Position numbers and translations under genes: made by a program. Of a stretch of 64,000 bases of DNA, positions 11,976 through 22,461 are shown piece by piece. This stretch comes from Haloechinothrix alba (GTDB lineage: Bacteria > Actinomycetota > Actinomycetes > Mycobacteriales > Pseudonocardiaceae). The stretch spans positions 186,001 through 250,000 of the forward strand of contig NZ_FZNW01000006.1 of assembly GCF_900188115.1 (NCBI RefSeq). Reading direction: 5' to 3'. The notes under the pieces are model-generated. The model saw nothing but the letters and a program-made list of their open reading frames with translations. It made no database searches and was not told the origin of the DNA. Every line of letters begins with the position of its first letter. Within the stretch, counting starts at the first letter, position 1.

Positions 11976-13157
11976 GTGTGCACGCCCGAGCCGAGCGATC
12001 GTGACGTCGTCCGCTCGCCGCTGCGCAGCAGGCCGTTCGTACTGCTGCTGCTCGCGGCAGGCGGCATGTTCTTCGGCTTCGCATTGCTCGTGTCGGTGGT
12101 GCCGCTGTGGGTCGTCGAGCACGGCTCCGGCGAGTTCAGCGCGGGCGCTGTCACCGCCGTGTTCATGACCAGCACCGTGCTGGCTCAGCTGATGATGTCC
12201 ACGCTGGTGCGCAGGTTCGGATACCGCGCCATGGCGATCACCGGAGCGGCCCTGCTCGGTGCACCGGCGTCGCTGCTGATGCTGTTCACCGACTGGCAGC
12301 CGGTACTGGCGGTGTCGTTCGTGCGAGGAGTCGGGTTCGGCATCGTCACCGTGTGCGGCAGCGCGCTCATCGCGGAGCTGCTGCCGCGCGGCATGCTCGC
12401 CAAGGGGTCCGGGGTGTTCGGGCTCGCGGTGGGGCTGCCGCTGCTGGTGGGGCTGCCCGCGGGTGCCTGGCTCGCGCAGAACGCCGGGTTCGCTGTCGTG
12501 TTCCTCACCGGGGCCGCGCTGCCGATGCTGGGCATCGTGCCGCTGGCGCTGCTGCCGAGGACGACGGCACAGCCGGAGGAGGACGGCCGTGGCACGGTGC
12601 GGGCCGCACGGGCGGTGTGGCGCCCGTGGCTGGTCATGCTCTCCGGCTCCGTCGCCTTCGGCGCGCTGGTGACGTTCCTGCCGCTGGTGTTCGTCGAGTC
12701 GCCGCTGGCGGGGTCGCTGGCGCTGCTGCTGATGTCGGCGACTGCGCTGGTCGGCAGGTGGCTCGCCGGGATCTGGGGTGACAGCGCCCGGCCGACCGGG
12801 AAACTGCTGGTGGCAGGCCTGGCTGCGACGTCGACCGGGCTGCTGGGGCTCGCGGTGGGCGCCGGTGTGAGCGGAACAGCGGCGCTGGTGCTCGGGGTGA
12901 GCTGCGTGGCGGTCTACGGCGCCGGCTTCGGTGTGATCCAGAACGACGCCCTTGTGGTGATGTTCGCGCGGGTGTCCGCAGCACGCGCCAGCGTGGCCTG
13001 GAACATCGCGTTCGACGCGGGGCAGGGGGCCGGTGCCGCCGTGGTCGGCGCCGTGGTGACCCTGTCGGGGTTCCCCGTGGCGTTCGCGATGCTCGCGGCG
13101 CTCGCCATCGTGCTCGTGCCCGTCGCGTGGCCGCGCGCGCGGTACGCAGTACGCTGA
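11976..13157 (+). CDS. Major facilitator superfamily transporter
   Basis: The 393-residue protein has about twelve hydrophobic helices, starting with [23 protein letters not shown], and the MFS loop basic residues ([10 protein letters not shown]) after helix 2. A cytoplasmic connection rich in charged residues ([19 protein letters not shown]) divides two six-helix halves. It is probably a drug/metabolite exporter. The GTG at 11976 is the most likely start, because the longer frame runs into the repeat cluster; its ribosome site is weak. Divergence from soxR suggests SoxR control. Confidence 0.85.
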   Translation: MCTPEPSDRDVVRSPLRSRPFVLLLLAAGGMFFGFALLVSVVPLWVVEHGSGEFSAGAVTAVFMTSTVLAQLMMSTLVRRFGYRAMAITGAALLGAPASLLMLFTDWQPVLAVSFVRGVGFGIVTVCGSALIAELLPRGMLAKGSGVFGLAVGLPLLVGLPAGAWLAQNAGFAVVFLTGAALPMLGIVPLALLPRTTAQPEEDGRGTVRAARAVWRPWLVMLSGSVAFGALVTFLPLVFVESPLAGSLALLLMSATALVGRWLAGIWGDSARPTGKLLVAGLAATSTGLLGLAVGAGVSGTAALVLGVSCVAVYGAGFGVIQNDALVVMFARVSAARASVAWNIAFDAGQGAGAAVVGAVVTLSGFPVAFAMLAALAIVLVPVAWPRARYAVR

Positions 13158-13161
13158 AGCG

Positions 13162-13791
13162 GTGCCTCGTGTTGTGATTCTGGACTACGGCTCAGGGAAC
13201 CTGCGCTCGGCCGAGCGCGCCGTGCAACGGGCCGGGGCGGAGGTGGAGGTCACCGCCGACCCGCAGGCCGCGCTGGCCGCGGACGGGCTCGTCGTACCGG
13301 GGGTCGGCGCGTTCGCCGCCTGCGCCGAGGGTGTTCGGCGCGTCGGCGGGGACAAGCTGGTCGGTAAGCGGCTGGCGGGCGCGCGCCCTGTGCTCGGCAT
13401 CTGTGTCGGCATGCAGATCCTGTTCGAGCGCGGGATCGAGCACGGCATCGAGGCCGAGGGGCTCGCCGAGTGGCCGGGCACGGTGGACAGGCTGCGTGCG
13501 GACGTGCTGCCGCACATGGGATGGAACACGGTGCGCGCGCCGGAGGACTCGGTGCTGTTCGCCGGGCTCGACGCCGACACCCGGTTCTACTTCGTACACT
13601 CCTACGCCGCGCGGAGCTGGCAGCTCGACTCCGGGCTGCCGTCTGCAGGCGCGAAGGTCACCTGGGCGCATCACGGCGAGGACTTCGTGGCCGCGGTGGA
13701 GAACGGGCCGCTGTGCGCGACCCAGTTCCACCCGGAGAAGTCCGGCGACGCCGGCGCCCACGTGCTGCGCAACTGGCTGTCCACGCTGTGA
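13162..13791 (+). CDS. hisH: Imidazole glycerol phosphate synthase, glutaminase subunit
   Basis: The 209-residue class I glutamine amidotransferase supplies ammonia to HisF. The nucleophile Cys is in [14 protein letters not shown] and the His-Glu pair in [26 protein letters not shown] is the family N terminus. Start is GTG 13162, four bases after the MFS stop. Confidence 0.96.
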   Translation: MPRVVILDYGSGNLRSAERAVQRAGAEVEVTADPQAALAADGLVVPGVGAFAACAEGVRRVGGDKLVGKRLAGARPVLGICVGMQILFERGIEHGIEAEGLAEWPGTVDRLRADVLPHMGWNTVRAPEDSVLFAGLDADTRFYFVHSYAARSWQLDSGLPSAGAKVTWAHHGEDFVAAVENGPLCATQFHPEKSGDAGAHVLRNWLSTL

Positions 13792-13797
13792 CGGAAC

Positions 13798-13876
13798 GCT
13801 GAATGACGCTTTCAGTCCATACGGGTGGCTGAATGACGCTTTCAGCGCACCAGATGGAGTGAAAGCGTCATTCAGC
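13798..13876. repeat. Three copies of an 18-base TGAATGACGCTTTCA repeat
   Basis: GCTGAATGACGCTTTCAG occurs at 13798-13815 and again at 13828-13845. A near-identical inverted copy lies at 13859-13876, allowing a hairpin between copies 2 and 3. It occupies the hisH-priA spacer. Repeats of this word are, from general knowledge, common in intergenic regions of Amycolatopsis and relatives. Confidence 0.85.
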
Positions 13877-13955
13877 TCACACCTGCGGTGACGAGGGTGA
13901 CCACGAGGGTGACCACCTTGCCGGGGGTTCGGAGCGCGCTCTATAGAGTTGAGGC

Positions 13956-14687
13956 GTGACGTTCACCTTGCTTCCCGCAGTCGATGTCGCCGACGGGCAG
14001 GCCGTGCGGCTCGTCCAGGGCGAGGCCGGTACCGAGACGCGGTACGGCAGCCCGCTCGAGGCCGCGCTCTCTTGGCAGCGCGACGGCGCAGAATGGATCC
14101 ACCTGGTCGACCTCGACGCCGCCTTCGGGCGCGGGTCGAACCGGGAGCTGCTCGCCGAGGTCGTCGGCAAGCTGGACGTACAGGTCGAGCTGTCCGGGGG
14201 CATCCGCGACGATGCCTCGCTCGAAGCGGCGCTCGCCACGGGCGCGCGGCGGGTGAACCTGGGTACCGCGGCACTGGAGGACCCCGACTGGACGACCAAG
14301 GTGATCGCCAGGCACGGCGACCGGGTCGCGATCGGTCTGGACGTGCGCATCACCGAGTCCGGGCATCGGTTGTCCGCGCGTGGGTGGACCACCGACGGCG
14401 GCGACCTGTGGGAGGCCCTCGAGCGGCTGGATGCCGATGGCGCCGAGCGGTACGTGGTCACCGACGTGAGCAAGGACGGCACCCTGCGGGGCCCGAACCT
14501 CGATCTGCTCCGGGAGATCACCGCGCGCACCGACGCCGCGGTGATCGCCTCGGGCGGGGTCTCGACCGTACAGGACCTGGCGAACCTCGCGCGGCTCGAA
14601 GGTGACGGTGTGGAAGGCGCGATCGTGGGCAAGGCGCTGTACGCCGGCGCGTTCACGCTACGCGAGGCGCTCGCCGCCGTCCGCTGA
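13956..14687 (+). CDS. priA: Bifunctional phosphoribosyl isomerase A (HisA/TrpF activity)
   Basis: The 243-residue (beta/alpha)8-barrel resembles HisA: catalytic Asp10 in [10 protein letters not shown] and Asp129 in AIGLDVRI, with phosphate loops SGGIRDD and [11 protein letters not shown]. In actinobacteria this enzyme isomerises both ProFAR (histidine) and PRA (tryptophan), replacing TrpF; no trpF is present among the trp genes here, which fits. GTG start at 13956. Confidence 0.95.
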   Translation: MTFTLLPAVDVADGQAVRLVQGEAGTETRYGSPLEAALSWQRDGAEWIHLVDLDAAFGRGSNRELLAEVVGKLDVQVELSGGIRDDASLEAALATGARRVNLGTAALEDPDWTTKVIARHGDRVAIGLDVRITESGHRLSARGWTTDGGDLWEALERLDADGAERYVVTDVSKDGTLRGPNLDLLREITARTDAAVIASGGVSTVQDLANLARLEGDGVEGAIVGKALYAGAFTLREALAAVR

Positions 14688-14770
14688 TCGCCCGCACACA
14701 TCATCCTCACTGCCTTCTTCGGTACATATCAGGTACCTGAGGAGTCCTTCGGCTCGCCTCCGCTGGGCCG

Positions 14771-15232
14771 CTAGTTGCTCCCGGGTTCCCGGGAGTTGCC
14801 CGGGGCGCCGGGGTCGTCGCGGTCGGGATCGTCGCCGCCGGGGTCCTGGCCGTCGAGTGTGATCGCGATACCGATGGTGCGTTGCTTGCCGCCGCGCAGC
14901 ATGCTGCCGTAGATCCCGAGCGCGCCGAGGATGCCGTACTTGGCGCGGATCAGGCCCCGGACCGTGTCGGTCTCGTCCTGGTCGAGCAGCCGTGCGCGCC
15001 CCGGCACCGTGGGGCCGCGCACCTTACGCCCTGTCGCGTCGCACGCGGTGAGCTCGACCCTGCTGCCCGCACGGATACGTTTGACCTTCCCGCTGGTGCG
15101 CTCGGCCCAGACGACGAGCTCGGTACCGTGCCGTGCGACCCACACCGGCGTGGCAACGGCCCGGCCGGACCTGCGGTAGGTGGTCAGCTGCACGTACTTC
15201 TCGTTACCGAGTCGTTCCTGGTCGGTCGGCAT
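14771..15232 (-). CDS. PPOX-class F420-/flavin-dependent oxidoreductase family protein
   Basis: The 153-residue protein matches the split-barrel flavin/F420 fold of PPOX-class proteins: KYVQLTTYRRSGRAVATPVWVA, ELVVWAERTSGKVKRIRAGSRVEL and KYGILGALGIYGSMLRG. Such proteins bind F420 or FMN/heme-type cofactors; the substrate is unknown. The last 25 residues are a disordered Gly/Asp/Pro-rich tail (PGGDDPDRDDPGAPG). It lies convergent to priA. Confidence 0.85.
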   Translation of the reverse strand: MPTDQERLGNEKYVQLTTYRRSGRAVATPVWVARHGTELVVWAERTSGKVKRIRAGSRVELTACDATGRKVRGPTVPGRARLLDQDETDTVRGLIRAKYGILGALGIYGSMLRGGKQRTIGIAITLDGQDPGGDDPDRDDPGAPGNSREPGSN

Positions 15233-15251
15233 GTGCCCACCCTACTGGAAC

Positions 15252-15986
15252 TCACGGTGTCCTCCTGCGCAGCGTCGCGGCGCCGAGCGCGAGCGCGAGC
15301 AGGACGAACCCGGCGACGACACCGATGTCGCGCAGCAGGCCGGCCTGCACGGTCGCGGTCCCGGTGACCGCGGTGATCGCGTCGACGGCGTAGGACAGCG
15401 GCAGCACGTTCGACAGCCACGTCAGCAGCACAGCCATCTCGTCGCGGGGTACGAACAGCCCGCACAGCAGGAGCTGCGGCATCACGACGACCGGCATGAA
15501 CTGGATCGCCTGGAACTCCGTCCTGGCGAACGCGCTGACGAACAGGCCGAGCGCCATGCCGAGCACCGCGTCGAGCACGGCGATCAGAAACAGCATCCAC
15601 ACCGACCCCGCGAGGTCCAGTCCCAACCAGGTGAGCGAGACCGCCGTCACGATCGATACCTGGACGAGCGCGAGCGCGCCGAACGCCACGGCGTAGCCGG
15701 CCAGCAGGTCGAGCTTGCCCATGGGCAGCGCCATCAGCCGCTCGAGGGTCGCCGTGGTGCGCTCCCGCAGCGTCGTGATCGAGGTGACCAGGAACATCAT
15801 CACGAACGGGAAGATGCCGAGCAGCGCAGGCCCGAACCGGTCGAAGGCCGCCTCGCTGTTGAAGACGTACCGCAGCAGCACCATGAGGATCGACGGCATG
15901 AGAAGCAGCATCGCCACGGTGCGCCGGTCGTGGCGTAGCTGCGTGAGGATGCGCCGCGCGGTGGAGAGGGCGAGCACGGGATTCAT
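15252..15986 (-). CDS. ABC-2 type transporter permease
   Basis: The 244-residue protein begins with the cytoplasmic [23 protein letters not shown] and then about six membrane helices (for example TVAMLLLMPSILMVLLRYVF and FPFVMMFLVTSITTLRERTTATLERL). The latter stretch is the conserved ABC-2 loop. It forms an exporter with the ATPase gene, which overlaps its start by ATGA. A strong AGGAGGT precedes the ATG. Confidence 0.9.
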   Translation of the reverse strand: MNPVLALSTARRILTQLRHDRRTVAMLLLMPSILMVLLRYVFNSEAAFDRFGPALLGIFPFVMMFLVTSITTLRERTTATLERLMALPMGKLDLLAGYAVAFGALALVQVSIVTAVSLTWLGLDLAGSVWMLFLIAVLDAVLGMALGLFVSAFARTEFQAIQFMPVVVMPQLLLCGLFVPRDEMAVLLTWLSNVLPLSYAVDAITAVTGTATVQAGLLRDIGVVAGFVLLALALGAATLRRRTP

Positions 15987-16699
15987 GTCGTGACCTCCTG
16001 GATGAGCCGGAGGAACGCTCGCTCGAGATCGGACTCCCCGGTACGTTCGCGCAGGCGTTGCGGGGTGTCGGACGCGAGCAGGGCGCCGTCACGCATCAGC
16101 AGCAGGCGGTGACACCGCGCGGCTTCGTCCATCACGTGGCTGGACACGAGCAGTGTCGTGCCGGCTGCGGCCAGCCGGGTGAACAGCTCCCACAGCTCGT
16201 CCCGCAGCACGGGGTCGAGGCCGACCGTCGGTTCGTCGAGGACGAGGACCTCGGGGTCGCCGAGCAGCGCCACGGCGAGGTTGGCCCTGCTGTGCTGGCC
16301 GCCGGACAGCCTGCCGATGAGCGCATCCGCGTGATCGCGCAGCCCGACCTCACCGATGACCCTGGACACGTCGGACGCCGGGGCGCGCACGATGTCTGCG
16401 AAGTACCGCAGCGCCTCGGCCACCGTCAGGTCCGGGTAGATCGCAGGGTCCTGCGTGGCGTAGCCGACCCTGCCGCGCACGGCCCTGGTCCCTGCATCGT
16501 GACCGAGCACCGTGACCCGGCCTGCCCGGATGATCTGCACACCGACCACGGATCGCATCAGGGTGCTCTTGCCGCACCCGCTCGGGCCGAGCAGCCCGGT
16601 GACCGTGCCGGGCTCGACCCCGAAGCTGACGCCCCGCACGACCTCGCGCCCGCCGCGTTCGACGTGCAGCCGGTCCACTGCAACGGAATAATTCATCAT
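15983..16699 (-). CDS. ABC transporter ATP-binding protein
   Basis: The 238-residue ATPase has Walker [11 protein letters not shown]-loop [14 protein letters not shown], signature [15 protein letters not shown], Walker [14 protein letters not shown] and the switch His in [11 protein letters not shown]. The start is one of two adjacent ATGs at 16699/16696; the longer frame upstream lacks a ribosome site. With the permease it makes a DrrAB-like exporter inserted between priA and hisF. Confidence 0.92.
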   Translation of the reverse strand: MMNYSVAVDRLHVERGGREVVRGVSFGVEPGTVTGLLGPSGCGKSTLMRSVVGVQIIRAGRVTVLGHDAGTRAVRGRVGYATQDPAIYPDLTVAEALRYFADIVRAPASDVSRVIGEVGLRDHADALIGRLSGGQHSRANLAVALLGDPEVLVLDEPTVGLDPVLRDELWELFTRLAAAGTTLLVSSHVMDEAARCHRLLLMRDGALLASDTPQRLRERTGESDLERAFLRLIQEVTT

Positions 16700-16788
16700 G
16701 CGTTGAACTATCCTGGCTCGGCAGGGCAGACACAAGGAGGGGCCGACACAAGCACGGCCCGCGATCACCCACCCCGTAGGCTGGGGGC

Positions 16789-17562
16789 ATGTCCGTGGCG
16801 GTCAGGGTCATCCCGTGTCTCGACGTCGACGCCGGTCGCGTCGTCAAAGGAGTCAACTTCACCGACCTGCGCGACGCCGGTGATCCGGTGGAGCTGGCTC
16901 GCGTGTACGACGCCGAAGGTGCCGACGAGCTCACGTTCCTGGACGTGACCGCGTCCTCGGGTGACAGGGAGACGACCTACGAGGTGGTACGTCGGACCGC
17001 CGAGCAGGTCTTCATCCCGTTGACCGTGGGCGGCGGCGTGCGCAGCAGCTCCGACGTCGATCGGCTGCTGCGTGCCGGGGCGGACAAGGTCAGCATCAAC
17101 ACGGCGGCGATCGCCAGACCGGAGCTGCTGCGCGAGGCCTCCGAACGGTTCGGCGCGCAGTGCGTCGTGCTGTCCGTCGACGCGCGACGGGTCCCGGAGG
17201 GATCCGAACCCACCGCGTCGGGGTTCGAGGTCACCACACACGGCGGCAGGCGTGGGACCGGCATCGACGCCGTCGAGTGGGCCGAGCGCGGCGAGGCGCT
17301 CGGCGTGGGAGAGATCCTGCTGAACTCGATGGATGCCGACGGCACCAAGAACGGGTTCGACGTCGAGCTGATCCGCGCGGTGCGCGCCGCGGTGGGTGTA
17401 CCGGTCATCGCCAGTGGCGGGGCGGGTGCGGCCGAGCACTTCGCCCCCGCGGTGCACGCGGGCGCGGACGCGGTGCTGGCCGCGAGCGTGTTCCACTTCA
17501 AGGAACTGACGCTGCGTGACGTCAAAGAGGCCATGCGCGAACAACGAATCGAGGTCAGGTGA
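16789..17562 (+). CDS. hisF: Imidazole glycerol phosphate synthase, cyclase subunit
   Basis: The 257-residue barrel has catalytic Asp12 in [17 protein letters not shown] and a second Asp in VLSVDARRV, with the [12 protein letters not shown] and [11 protein letters not shown] phosphate sites. It works with HisH. A GTGA overlap joins it to hisI. Confidence 0.97.
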   Translation: MSVAVRVIPCLDVDAGRVVKGVNFTDLRDAGDPVELARVYDAEGADELTFLDVTASSGDRETTYEVVRRTAEQVFIPLTVGGGVRSSSDVDRLLRAGADKVSINTAAIARPELLREASERFGAQCVVLSVDARRVPEGSEPTASGFEVTTHGGRRGTGIDAVEWAERGEALGVGEILLNSMDADGTKNGFDVELIRAVRAAVGVPVIASGGAGAAEHFAPAVHAGADAVLAASVFHFKELTLRDVKEAMREQRIEVR

Positions 17563-17924
17563 CTACGTCCGGACTCGACCCCGAGATCGGCTCCCGGCTC
17601 AAACGCAACGCCGACGGTCTGGTCGCCGCCGTCACCGTCGACCACCACACCTCGGACGTGCTCATGATGGCCTGGATGGATGACGAGGCGCTGCACCGGA
17701 CCCTGGTGACCCGGCGGGCCACGTACTACTCGCGCAGCAGGGGTGAGCTGTGGGTCAAGGGAGAGACCTCGGGGCACACCCAGACCGTCCGCGAGGTGCG
17801 TGTCGACTGCGACGGCGACACGGTCCTGGTACGTGTCGAGCAGACCGGGCCGGCGTGCCACACCGGCGAGCGCACCTGCTTCGACGGTGCCGACCGCCTG
17901 CTGCTCGCCGACGACGGGCCGTGA
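17559..17924 (+). CDS. hisI: Phosphoribosyl-AMP cyclohydrolase
   Basis: The 121-residue monofunctional cyclohydrolase shows the conserved [30 protein letters not shown] and zinc-ligand CHTGERTCF stretches. HisE is not fused and does not lie nearby, as usual in actinobacteria. GTG start overlaps the hisF stop by 4 bases. It is the last his gene here; hisG and hisE are absent from the window. Confidence 0.96.
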   Translation: MTTSGLDPEIGSRLKRNADGLVAAVTVDHHTSDVLMMAWMDDEALHRTLVTRRATYYSRSRGELWVKGETSGHTQTVREVRVDCDGDTVLVRVEQTGPACHTGERTCFDGADRLLLADDGP

Positions 17925-18021
17925 CCCGCCCGGGCACACCGCGGTATCCGCCGCGCCGGGCCGTCGCGTCGGGCCGATCCCGGCCGTCACGTACCGCGCG
18001 CTGCCGGGCACAATTGCGCGC

Positions 18022-19662
18022 ATGGTGCATTCCGGCAGGGCAGGCCTGGGTTCGGTCAGGCCGAGCAGGGAGGAGTTCCGCGCGCTGGCGCGCGAGCGCA
18101 GGGTCATCCCCGTGGTGCGCACGGTGCTTGCCGACGCCGAGACGCCGATCGGGCTCTACCGCAAGCTCGCGGCCGACCGGCCGGGTACGTTCCTGTTCGA
18201 GTCCGCCGAGCACGGCGAGTCCTGGTCCAGGTGGTCGTTCGTCGGGGTGCGCAGTCCCGCGGCGCTGACGGTGCACGACGGCGAGGCCACATGGCTGGGC
18301 CACCCCCCTGTCGGCCTGCCGTCGGGTGGCAACCCGCTGAGCGCGTTGCGCGAGGCGGTGGAGGAGCTGCACAGCGAACCGCTTCCGGACATGCCGCCGC
18401 TGACCGGGGGAATGGTGGGCTACATCGGCTACGACGCGGTGCGGTGGCTGGAACGGTTGCCCGAGCACGCCCGCGACGACCTGCGCATCCCCGAGCTGAT
18501 CATGCTGCTCGCCACCGATCTGGCCGCGTACGACCATCACGAGGGTACGGTCACCCTGATCGCGAACGCGGTGAACTGGGATGCCTCGCCCGAGCGGGTG
18601 GACGCGGCCTACGACGACTCGGTCGCACGGCTCGACGAGATGAGCGCGGCGTTGGCCCAGCCGACCCCGCCCACAGCGGCCACCTTCGACCGGCCCGCGC
18701 CGCAGTTCCACCGCCGCCGCACGCCCGAGGACTACCACGACGCCATCCGCAGGGCGGTGGAGGCCGTGCACGCGGGTGAGGCCTTCCAGATCGTGCCGTC
18801 CCAGCGCTTCGAGATGGCCACCGGGGCCGACGCGCTGGACGTGTACCGGGTGCTGCGCACGTCGAACCCCAGCCCGTACATGTACCTGCTCCGGCTGGAC
18901 GGTTTCGACTCCAACGGCGACCAGATCGCCTTCGACATCGTCGGTTCGAGCCCGGAATCCCTCGTGACCGTCCGGGACGGGCGCGCCACGACGCATCCGA
19001 TCGCGGGTACCCGCTGGCGGGCCGAGGACCCGGACGAGGACGCGATGCTGGCCAAGGACCTGCTCGCCGACGACAAGGAGCGTGCGGAGCACCTCATGCT
19101 GGTCGACCTCGGCCGTAACGATCTCGGCCGGGTGTGCAAGCCGGGCACGGTGCACGTGGTCGACTCCTTCTCCATCGAGCGCTACAGCCACGTGATGCAC
19201 ATCGTCTCCACGGTCACCGGGGAGCTGGATGCCGGTGCGACCGCCGTCGACGCGGTGGCCGCGTGCTTCCCGGCAGGCACGCTGACCGGAGCCCCGAAGG
19301 TGCGGGCCATGGAGCTGATCGATGAGCTGGAACCGACGCGCAGGGGCCTGTACGGCGGCGTGGTCGGCTACCTGGATTTCGCCGGTGACGCCGACACGGC
19401 GATCGCGATCCGTACCGCGCTGATGCGGGACGGGGTCGCGTACGTGCAGGCAGGGGGAGGGGTCGTCGCCGACTCCAGCCCGGAGTACGAGGACAACGAG
19501 TCGCTGAACAAGGCCCGCACCGTGCTGGCCGCGGTCGCTGCCGCGGAGACGATGTCCCCGCCCCGGCCGTACGGGCAGGGCGGACACGGCGAGCCGGCAG
19601 ATGCGGCCGCGCCTGCCGAGCCTGCCGTGGCCGACACGGCGCGCGGAGGCAGCCGTGCCTGA
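18022..19662 (+). CDS. trpE: Anthranilate synthase component I
   Basis: The 546-residue enzyme converts chorismate to anthranilate with a TrpG subunit not found in the window. The C-terminal chorismate-binding domain carries [45 protein letters not shown] and [17 protein letters not shown]. The N-terminal region has the LFES element of the Trp feedback site ([17 protein letters not shown]). The C-terminal 40 residues are a Pro/Ala/Gly-rich extension. ATG 18022 is chosen; a GTG follows directly. No Trp-rich leader peptide is visible in the 97-base spacer upstream. Confidence 0.96.
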   Translation: MVHSGRAGLGSVRPSREEFRALARERRVIPVVRTVLADAETPIGLYRKLAADRPGTFLFESAEHGESWSRWSFVGVRSPAALTVHDGEATWLGHPPVGLPSGGNPLSALREAVEELHSEPLPDMPPLTGGMVGYIGYDAVRWLERLPEHARDDLRIPELIMLLATDLAAYDHHEGTVTLIANAVNWDASPERVDAAYDDSVARLDEMSAALAQPTPPTAATFDRPAPQFHRRRTPEDYHDAIRRAVEAVHAGEAFQIVPSQRFEMATGADALDVYRVLRTSNPSPYMYLLRLDGFDSNGDQIAFDIVGSSPESLVTVRDGRATTHPIAGTRWRAEDPDEDAMLAKDLLADDKERAEHLMLVDLGRNDLGRVCKPGTVHVVDSFSIERYSHVMHIVSTVTGELDAGATAVDAVAACFPAGTLTGAPKVRAMELIDELEPTRRGLYGGVVGYLDFAGDADTAIAIRTALMRDGVAYVQAGGGVVADSSPEYEDNESLNKARTVLAAVAAAETMSPPRPYGQGGHGEPADAAAPAEPAVADTARGGSRA

Positions 19663-20206
19663 GCGAGGCAACGACCCCCGGGGGCGTCCGGCACGGTCGG
19701 CACGTGCGCTCTGGCTGGTCGTGCTCGGGCTCGTCGTCGGGTCGGGCGCGATCTGGCTGTCCACGCGGCAGCGGTGGGGCGAGGAGCGAGCAGGCCACGG
19801 TCCCGCGGCGATGGTCGAGCAGACCGAGACGGGGGCCGATGCGGTACCGGCGCTGCTGCCGCTGGCGGTCCTCGCGCTCGCCGGCGTCGCGGGCGTGCTC
19901 GCGACGTCCGGCTGGGCGCGCCGGGTGCTCAGCGGCGTGCTCGTGCTGGCGGGGCTGGCCACCTGCGCGCTCGGTGTGGCAGGGGCACTGGACATATCCA
20001 CCGTGCTGCTCGGGCACGGCCTGGCACTGGCGGGAGGGCTGCTGGTCACCACGGCAGGCGTCGCCGGTGCCGTCGCCGCCGACCGGATGCCTGCGATGGG
20101 GACCCGGTACTCCCGTGCGCCCGAGCGCGCCGCCGCTTCCGACCCCGACGCCGAGCTGTGGGATGCCCTGTCCGCAGGTGACGATCCGACCACGGACACG
20201 CGGTGA
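19655..20206 (+). CDS. Trp biosynthesis-associated membrane protein (TIGR02234-like)
   Basis: The 183-residue protein has four predicted membrane helices ([39 protein letters not shown] and two more) and a hydrophilic C-terminal tail. Position between trpE and trpC and the hydrophobic layout match the actinobacterial TIGR02234 family, whose exact role is unknown. The GTG start at 19655 overlaps the trpE stop by 8 bases, preceded by GGAGG. Confidence 0.88.
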   Translation: MPERGNDPRGRPARSARALWLVVLGLVVGSGAIWLSTRQRWGEERAGHGPAAMVEQTETGADAVPALLPLAVLALAGVAGVLATSGWARRVLSGVLVLAGLATCALGVAGALDISTVLLGHGLALAGGLLVTTAGVAGAVAADRMPAMGTRYSRAPERAAASDPDAELWDALSAGDDPTTDTR

Positions 20207-20278
20207 CGCCGCCCGACCCCGCACTCTGCCGGTGTGGGCGCGCGGGTTAGCATCTTGTGGGCGGGAAGGACAGTTTTT

Positions 20279-20311
20279 GTGAGCTATCAGCAGTGGTGCA
20301 GGCGGCAGTGA
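20279..20311 (+). CDS. Possible 10-residue leader peptide upstream of trpC
   Basis: GTG at 20279 opens VSYQQWCRRQ followed by TGA, with GGGAAGGA about 6 bases upstream, which is a good ribosome site for so short a frame. One Trp codon lies at position 6. An imperfect hairpin (CACGGCC/GGCCGTG, about 20330-20355) follows before the trpC GTG. This could be a translation-dependent attenuator, or chance. Confidence 0.3.
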   Translation: MSYQQWCRRQ

Positions 20312-20377
20312 CGCTGATACGAAGGTCGCGTTGCCAGCACGGCCGGGCCGTGTGCAACTTTCCGTGGATGAGGTGCC

Positions 20378-21187
20378 GTGAGCGTTCTCGATGACATCGT
20401 CGCCGGCGTGCGGCAGGACCTCGCCGAGCGAGAGGCCGCGCTGCCGTTCGACGAGCTCAAGCAGAAGGCGGCCAACGTTGCCGAGCCTCGCGACGCGATG
20501 GTCGCGCTGCGCGAGCCAGGTATCGGCGTCATCGCCGAGGTCAAGCGCAACAGCCCGTCGAAGGGTGAGCTCGCCGCGATCACCGATCCCGCCGCGCTCG
20601 CCGCGGACTACGCGGACGCGGGCGCGCGAGTGATCAGCGTTCTCACCGAGCAGCGCCGGTTCGGCGGGTCGCTGTCGGACCTGGCAGCCGTGCGCGACGC
20701 GGTGGATGTCCCGCTGCTGCGCAAGGACTTCATCGTCAGCCCGTACCAGGTGCACGAGGCGCGCCTGCACGGTGCGGACATGGTGCTACTGATCGTGGCC
20801 GCACTGGAGCAGAACGCGCTGGCGGCATTGCTGGACCGGGTGGAGTCGCTCGGTATGACCGCGCTCGTCGAGGTGCACAACGCCGAGGAGGCCGACAGGG
20901 CGCTGGAGGCAGGCGCCAAGGTGATCGGCATCAACGCGCGTAACCTGCACACGCTCGAAGTGGACCGGGACGCGTTCAGCAGGTTGGCTCCCGGCCTGCC
21001 CGCCGAGGTCCTCAAGATCGCCGAGTCCGGTGTGCGCGGCCCGCGCGACCTGATGACCTACGCAGGGCACGGCGCGGATGCCGTGCTCGTGGGGGAAGGG
21101 CTGGTCACCGCAGAGGATCCGAAGGGCGCGTTGGTGCAGCTGGTGACAGCCGGATCCCATCCGGCATGCCCGAGGCCGAGCCGGTGA
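20378..21187 (+). CDS. trpC: Indole-3-glycerol phosphate synthase
   Basis: The 269-residue barrel enzyme converts CdRP to indoleglycerol phosphate. Motifs are [52 protein letters not shown] and [16 protein letters not shown] start 20378. Its end overlaps trpB by 22 bases. Confidence 0.97.
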   Translation: MSVLDDIVAGVRQDLAEREAALPFDELKQKAANVAEPRDAMVALREPGIGVIAEVKRNSPSKGELAAITDPAALAADYADAGARVISVLTEQRRFGGSLSDLAAVRDAVDVPLLRKDFIVSPYQVHEARLHGADMVLLIVAALEQNALAALLDRVESLGMTALVEVHNAEEADRALEAGAKVIGINARNLHTLEVDRDAFSRLAPGLPAEVLKIAESGVRGPRDLMTYAGHGADAVLVGEGLVTAEDPKGALVQLVTAGSHPACPRPSR

Positions 21188-22461
21188 CCGAGCGGGACGG
21201 CGGCACCGGGAGAGCGAGCGCGCCCTCCGGCGAGGGCACCGGCCAGCAGCACGATCCGACGGACCGGGGGCATTTCGGCCCGTACGGTGGGCGTTTCCTG
21301 CCGGAAGCGTTGATCGGCGCGCTCGACGAGCTGGCCGCGGAGTACGACAAGGCGCGCCAGGACCCGGAGTTCGGCGAGCGGTTCGACGACCTGCTGGCCA
21401 ACTACGCCGGCCGCCCCTCGCTGCTGACCGAGGCTCCGAGGTTCGCCGAGCACGCGGGCGGGGCGCGGATCTTCCTCAAGCGCGAGGACCTCAACCACAC
21501 CGGCTCGCACAAGATCAATAACGTGCTCGGCCAGGCGCTGCTGACCAAGCGGATGGGCAAGACGCGGGTGATCGCCGAGACCGGGGCCGGCCAGCACGGT
21601 GTCGCGACCGCCACCGCCTGCGCGCTGCTGGACCTCGACTGCGTGATCTACATGGGGGAGGTGGACACCGAGCGGCAGGCGCTCAACGTCGCGCGGATGC
21701 GGCTGCTCGGCGCCGAGGTCGTACCGGTGAACACGGGGTCGCGAACCCTCAAAGACGCGATCAACGAGGCGTTGCGCGACTGGGTCACCAACGTGGACAC
21801 CACGCACTACCTGCTCGGCACGGTGGCCGGGGGGCACCCGTTCCCGGTCATGGTGCGCAACTTCCATGCCGTGATCGGCGAGGAGGCGCGGCGGCAGATC
21901 CTGGACGCGACCGGCAGGCTGCCGGACGCCGTGGCCGCGTGCGTGGGAGGTGGCTCCAACGCGATCGGGATCTTCCAGGGGTTCCGGGACGACCCCGGTG
22001 TGCGGCTGGTCGGTGTCGAGGCGGGTGGTCACGGCATCGACTCCGGCGCGCACGGCGCCACGCTGACGAGCGGTTCACCCGGCATGCTGCACGGCGCGCG
22101 GTCCTACCTGCTGCAGGACGACGACGGGCAGACGATCGAGGCCTACTCGATCTCGGCCGGGCTCGACTACCCGGGGGTCGGCCCCGAGCACGCCTGGCTC
22201 AAGGACACCGGTCGAGCCGAGTACCGTTACGCCACCGACGCCGAGGCCATGGACGCGTTCCAGCTTCTGTCGCGTACCGAGGGCATCATCCCGGCCATCG
22301 AGTCGGCGCACGCCCTTGCCGGGGCGCTGCGGCTCGGGCAGGAGCTCGGTGCCGGGTCGCTGATCGTGGTCAACCTCTCCGGCCGGGGCGACAAGGACAT
22401 GGACACCGCGGCCAAGTACTTCGGCTACGTCGATGACCACGGCACGGGAGGGCGATCGTGA
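21166..22461 (+). CDS. trpB: Tryptophan synthase beta subunit
   Basis: The 431-residue PLP enzyme has the Schiff-base Lys in [17 protein letters not shown], the [13 protein letters not shown] loop, the phosphate-binding [12 protein letters not shown] and the GRGDKDMDT end, and [13 protein letters not shown] at the N terminus. About 30 extra low-complexity residues precede the usual start. A GTGA overlap joins it to trpA. Confidence 0.97.
   Translation: MPEAEPVTERDGGTGRASAPSGEGTGQQHDPTDRGHFGPYGGRFLPEALIGALDELAAEYDKARQDPEFGERFDDLLANYAGRPSLLTEAPRFAEHAGGARIFLKREDLNHTGSHKINNVLGQALLTKRMGKTRVIAETGAGQHGVATATACALLDLDCVIYMGEVDTERQALNVARMRLLGAEVVPVNTGSRTLKDAINEALRDWVTNVDTTHYLLGTVAGGHPFPVMVRNFHAVIGEEARRQILDATGRLPDAVAACVGGGSNAIGIFQGFRDDPGVRLVGVEAGGHGIDSGAHGATLTSGSPGMLHGARSYLLQDDDGQTIEAYSISAGLDYPGVGPEHAWLKDTGRAEYRYATDAEAMDAFQLLSRTEGIIPAIESAHALAGALRLGQELGAGSLIVVNLSGRGDKDMDTAAKYFGYVDDHGTGGRS

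Noticed and set aside
13798-13876. CRISPR array from regularly spaced repeats
   Set aside because: Only three copies, one inverted, with 12-13-base spacers and no cas genes.
17925-18021. Trp-rich leader peptide before trpE
   Set aside because: No run of Trp codons or short frame with ribosome site was found in the spacer.
17755-20253. 832-codon minus-strand frame over hisI-trpE
   Set aside because: Antisense shadow produced by GC-rich codons; no motif and no ribosome site.
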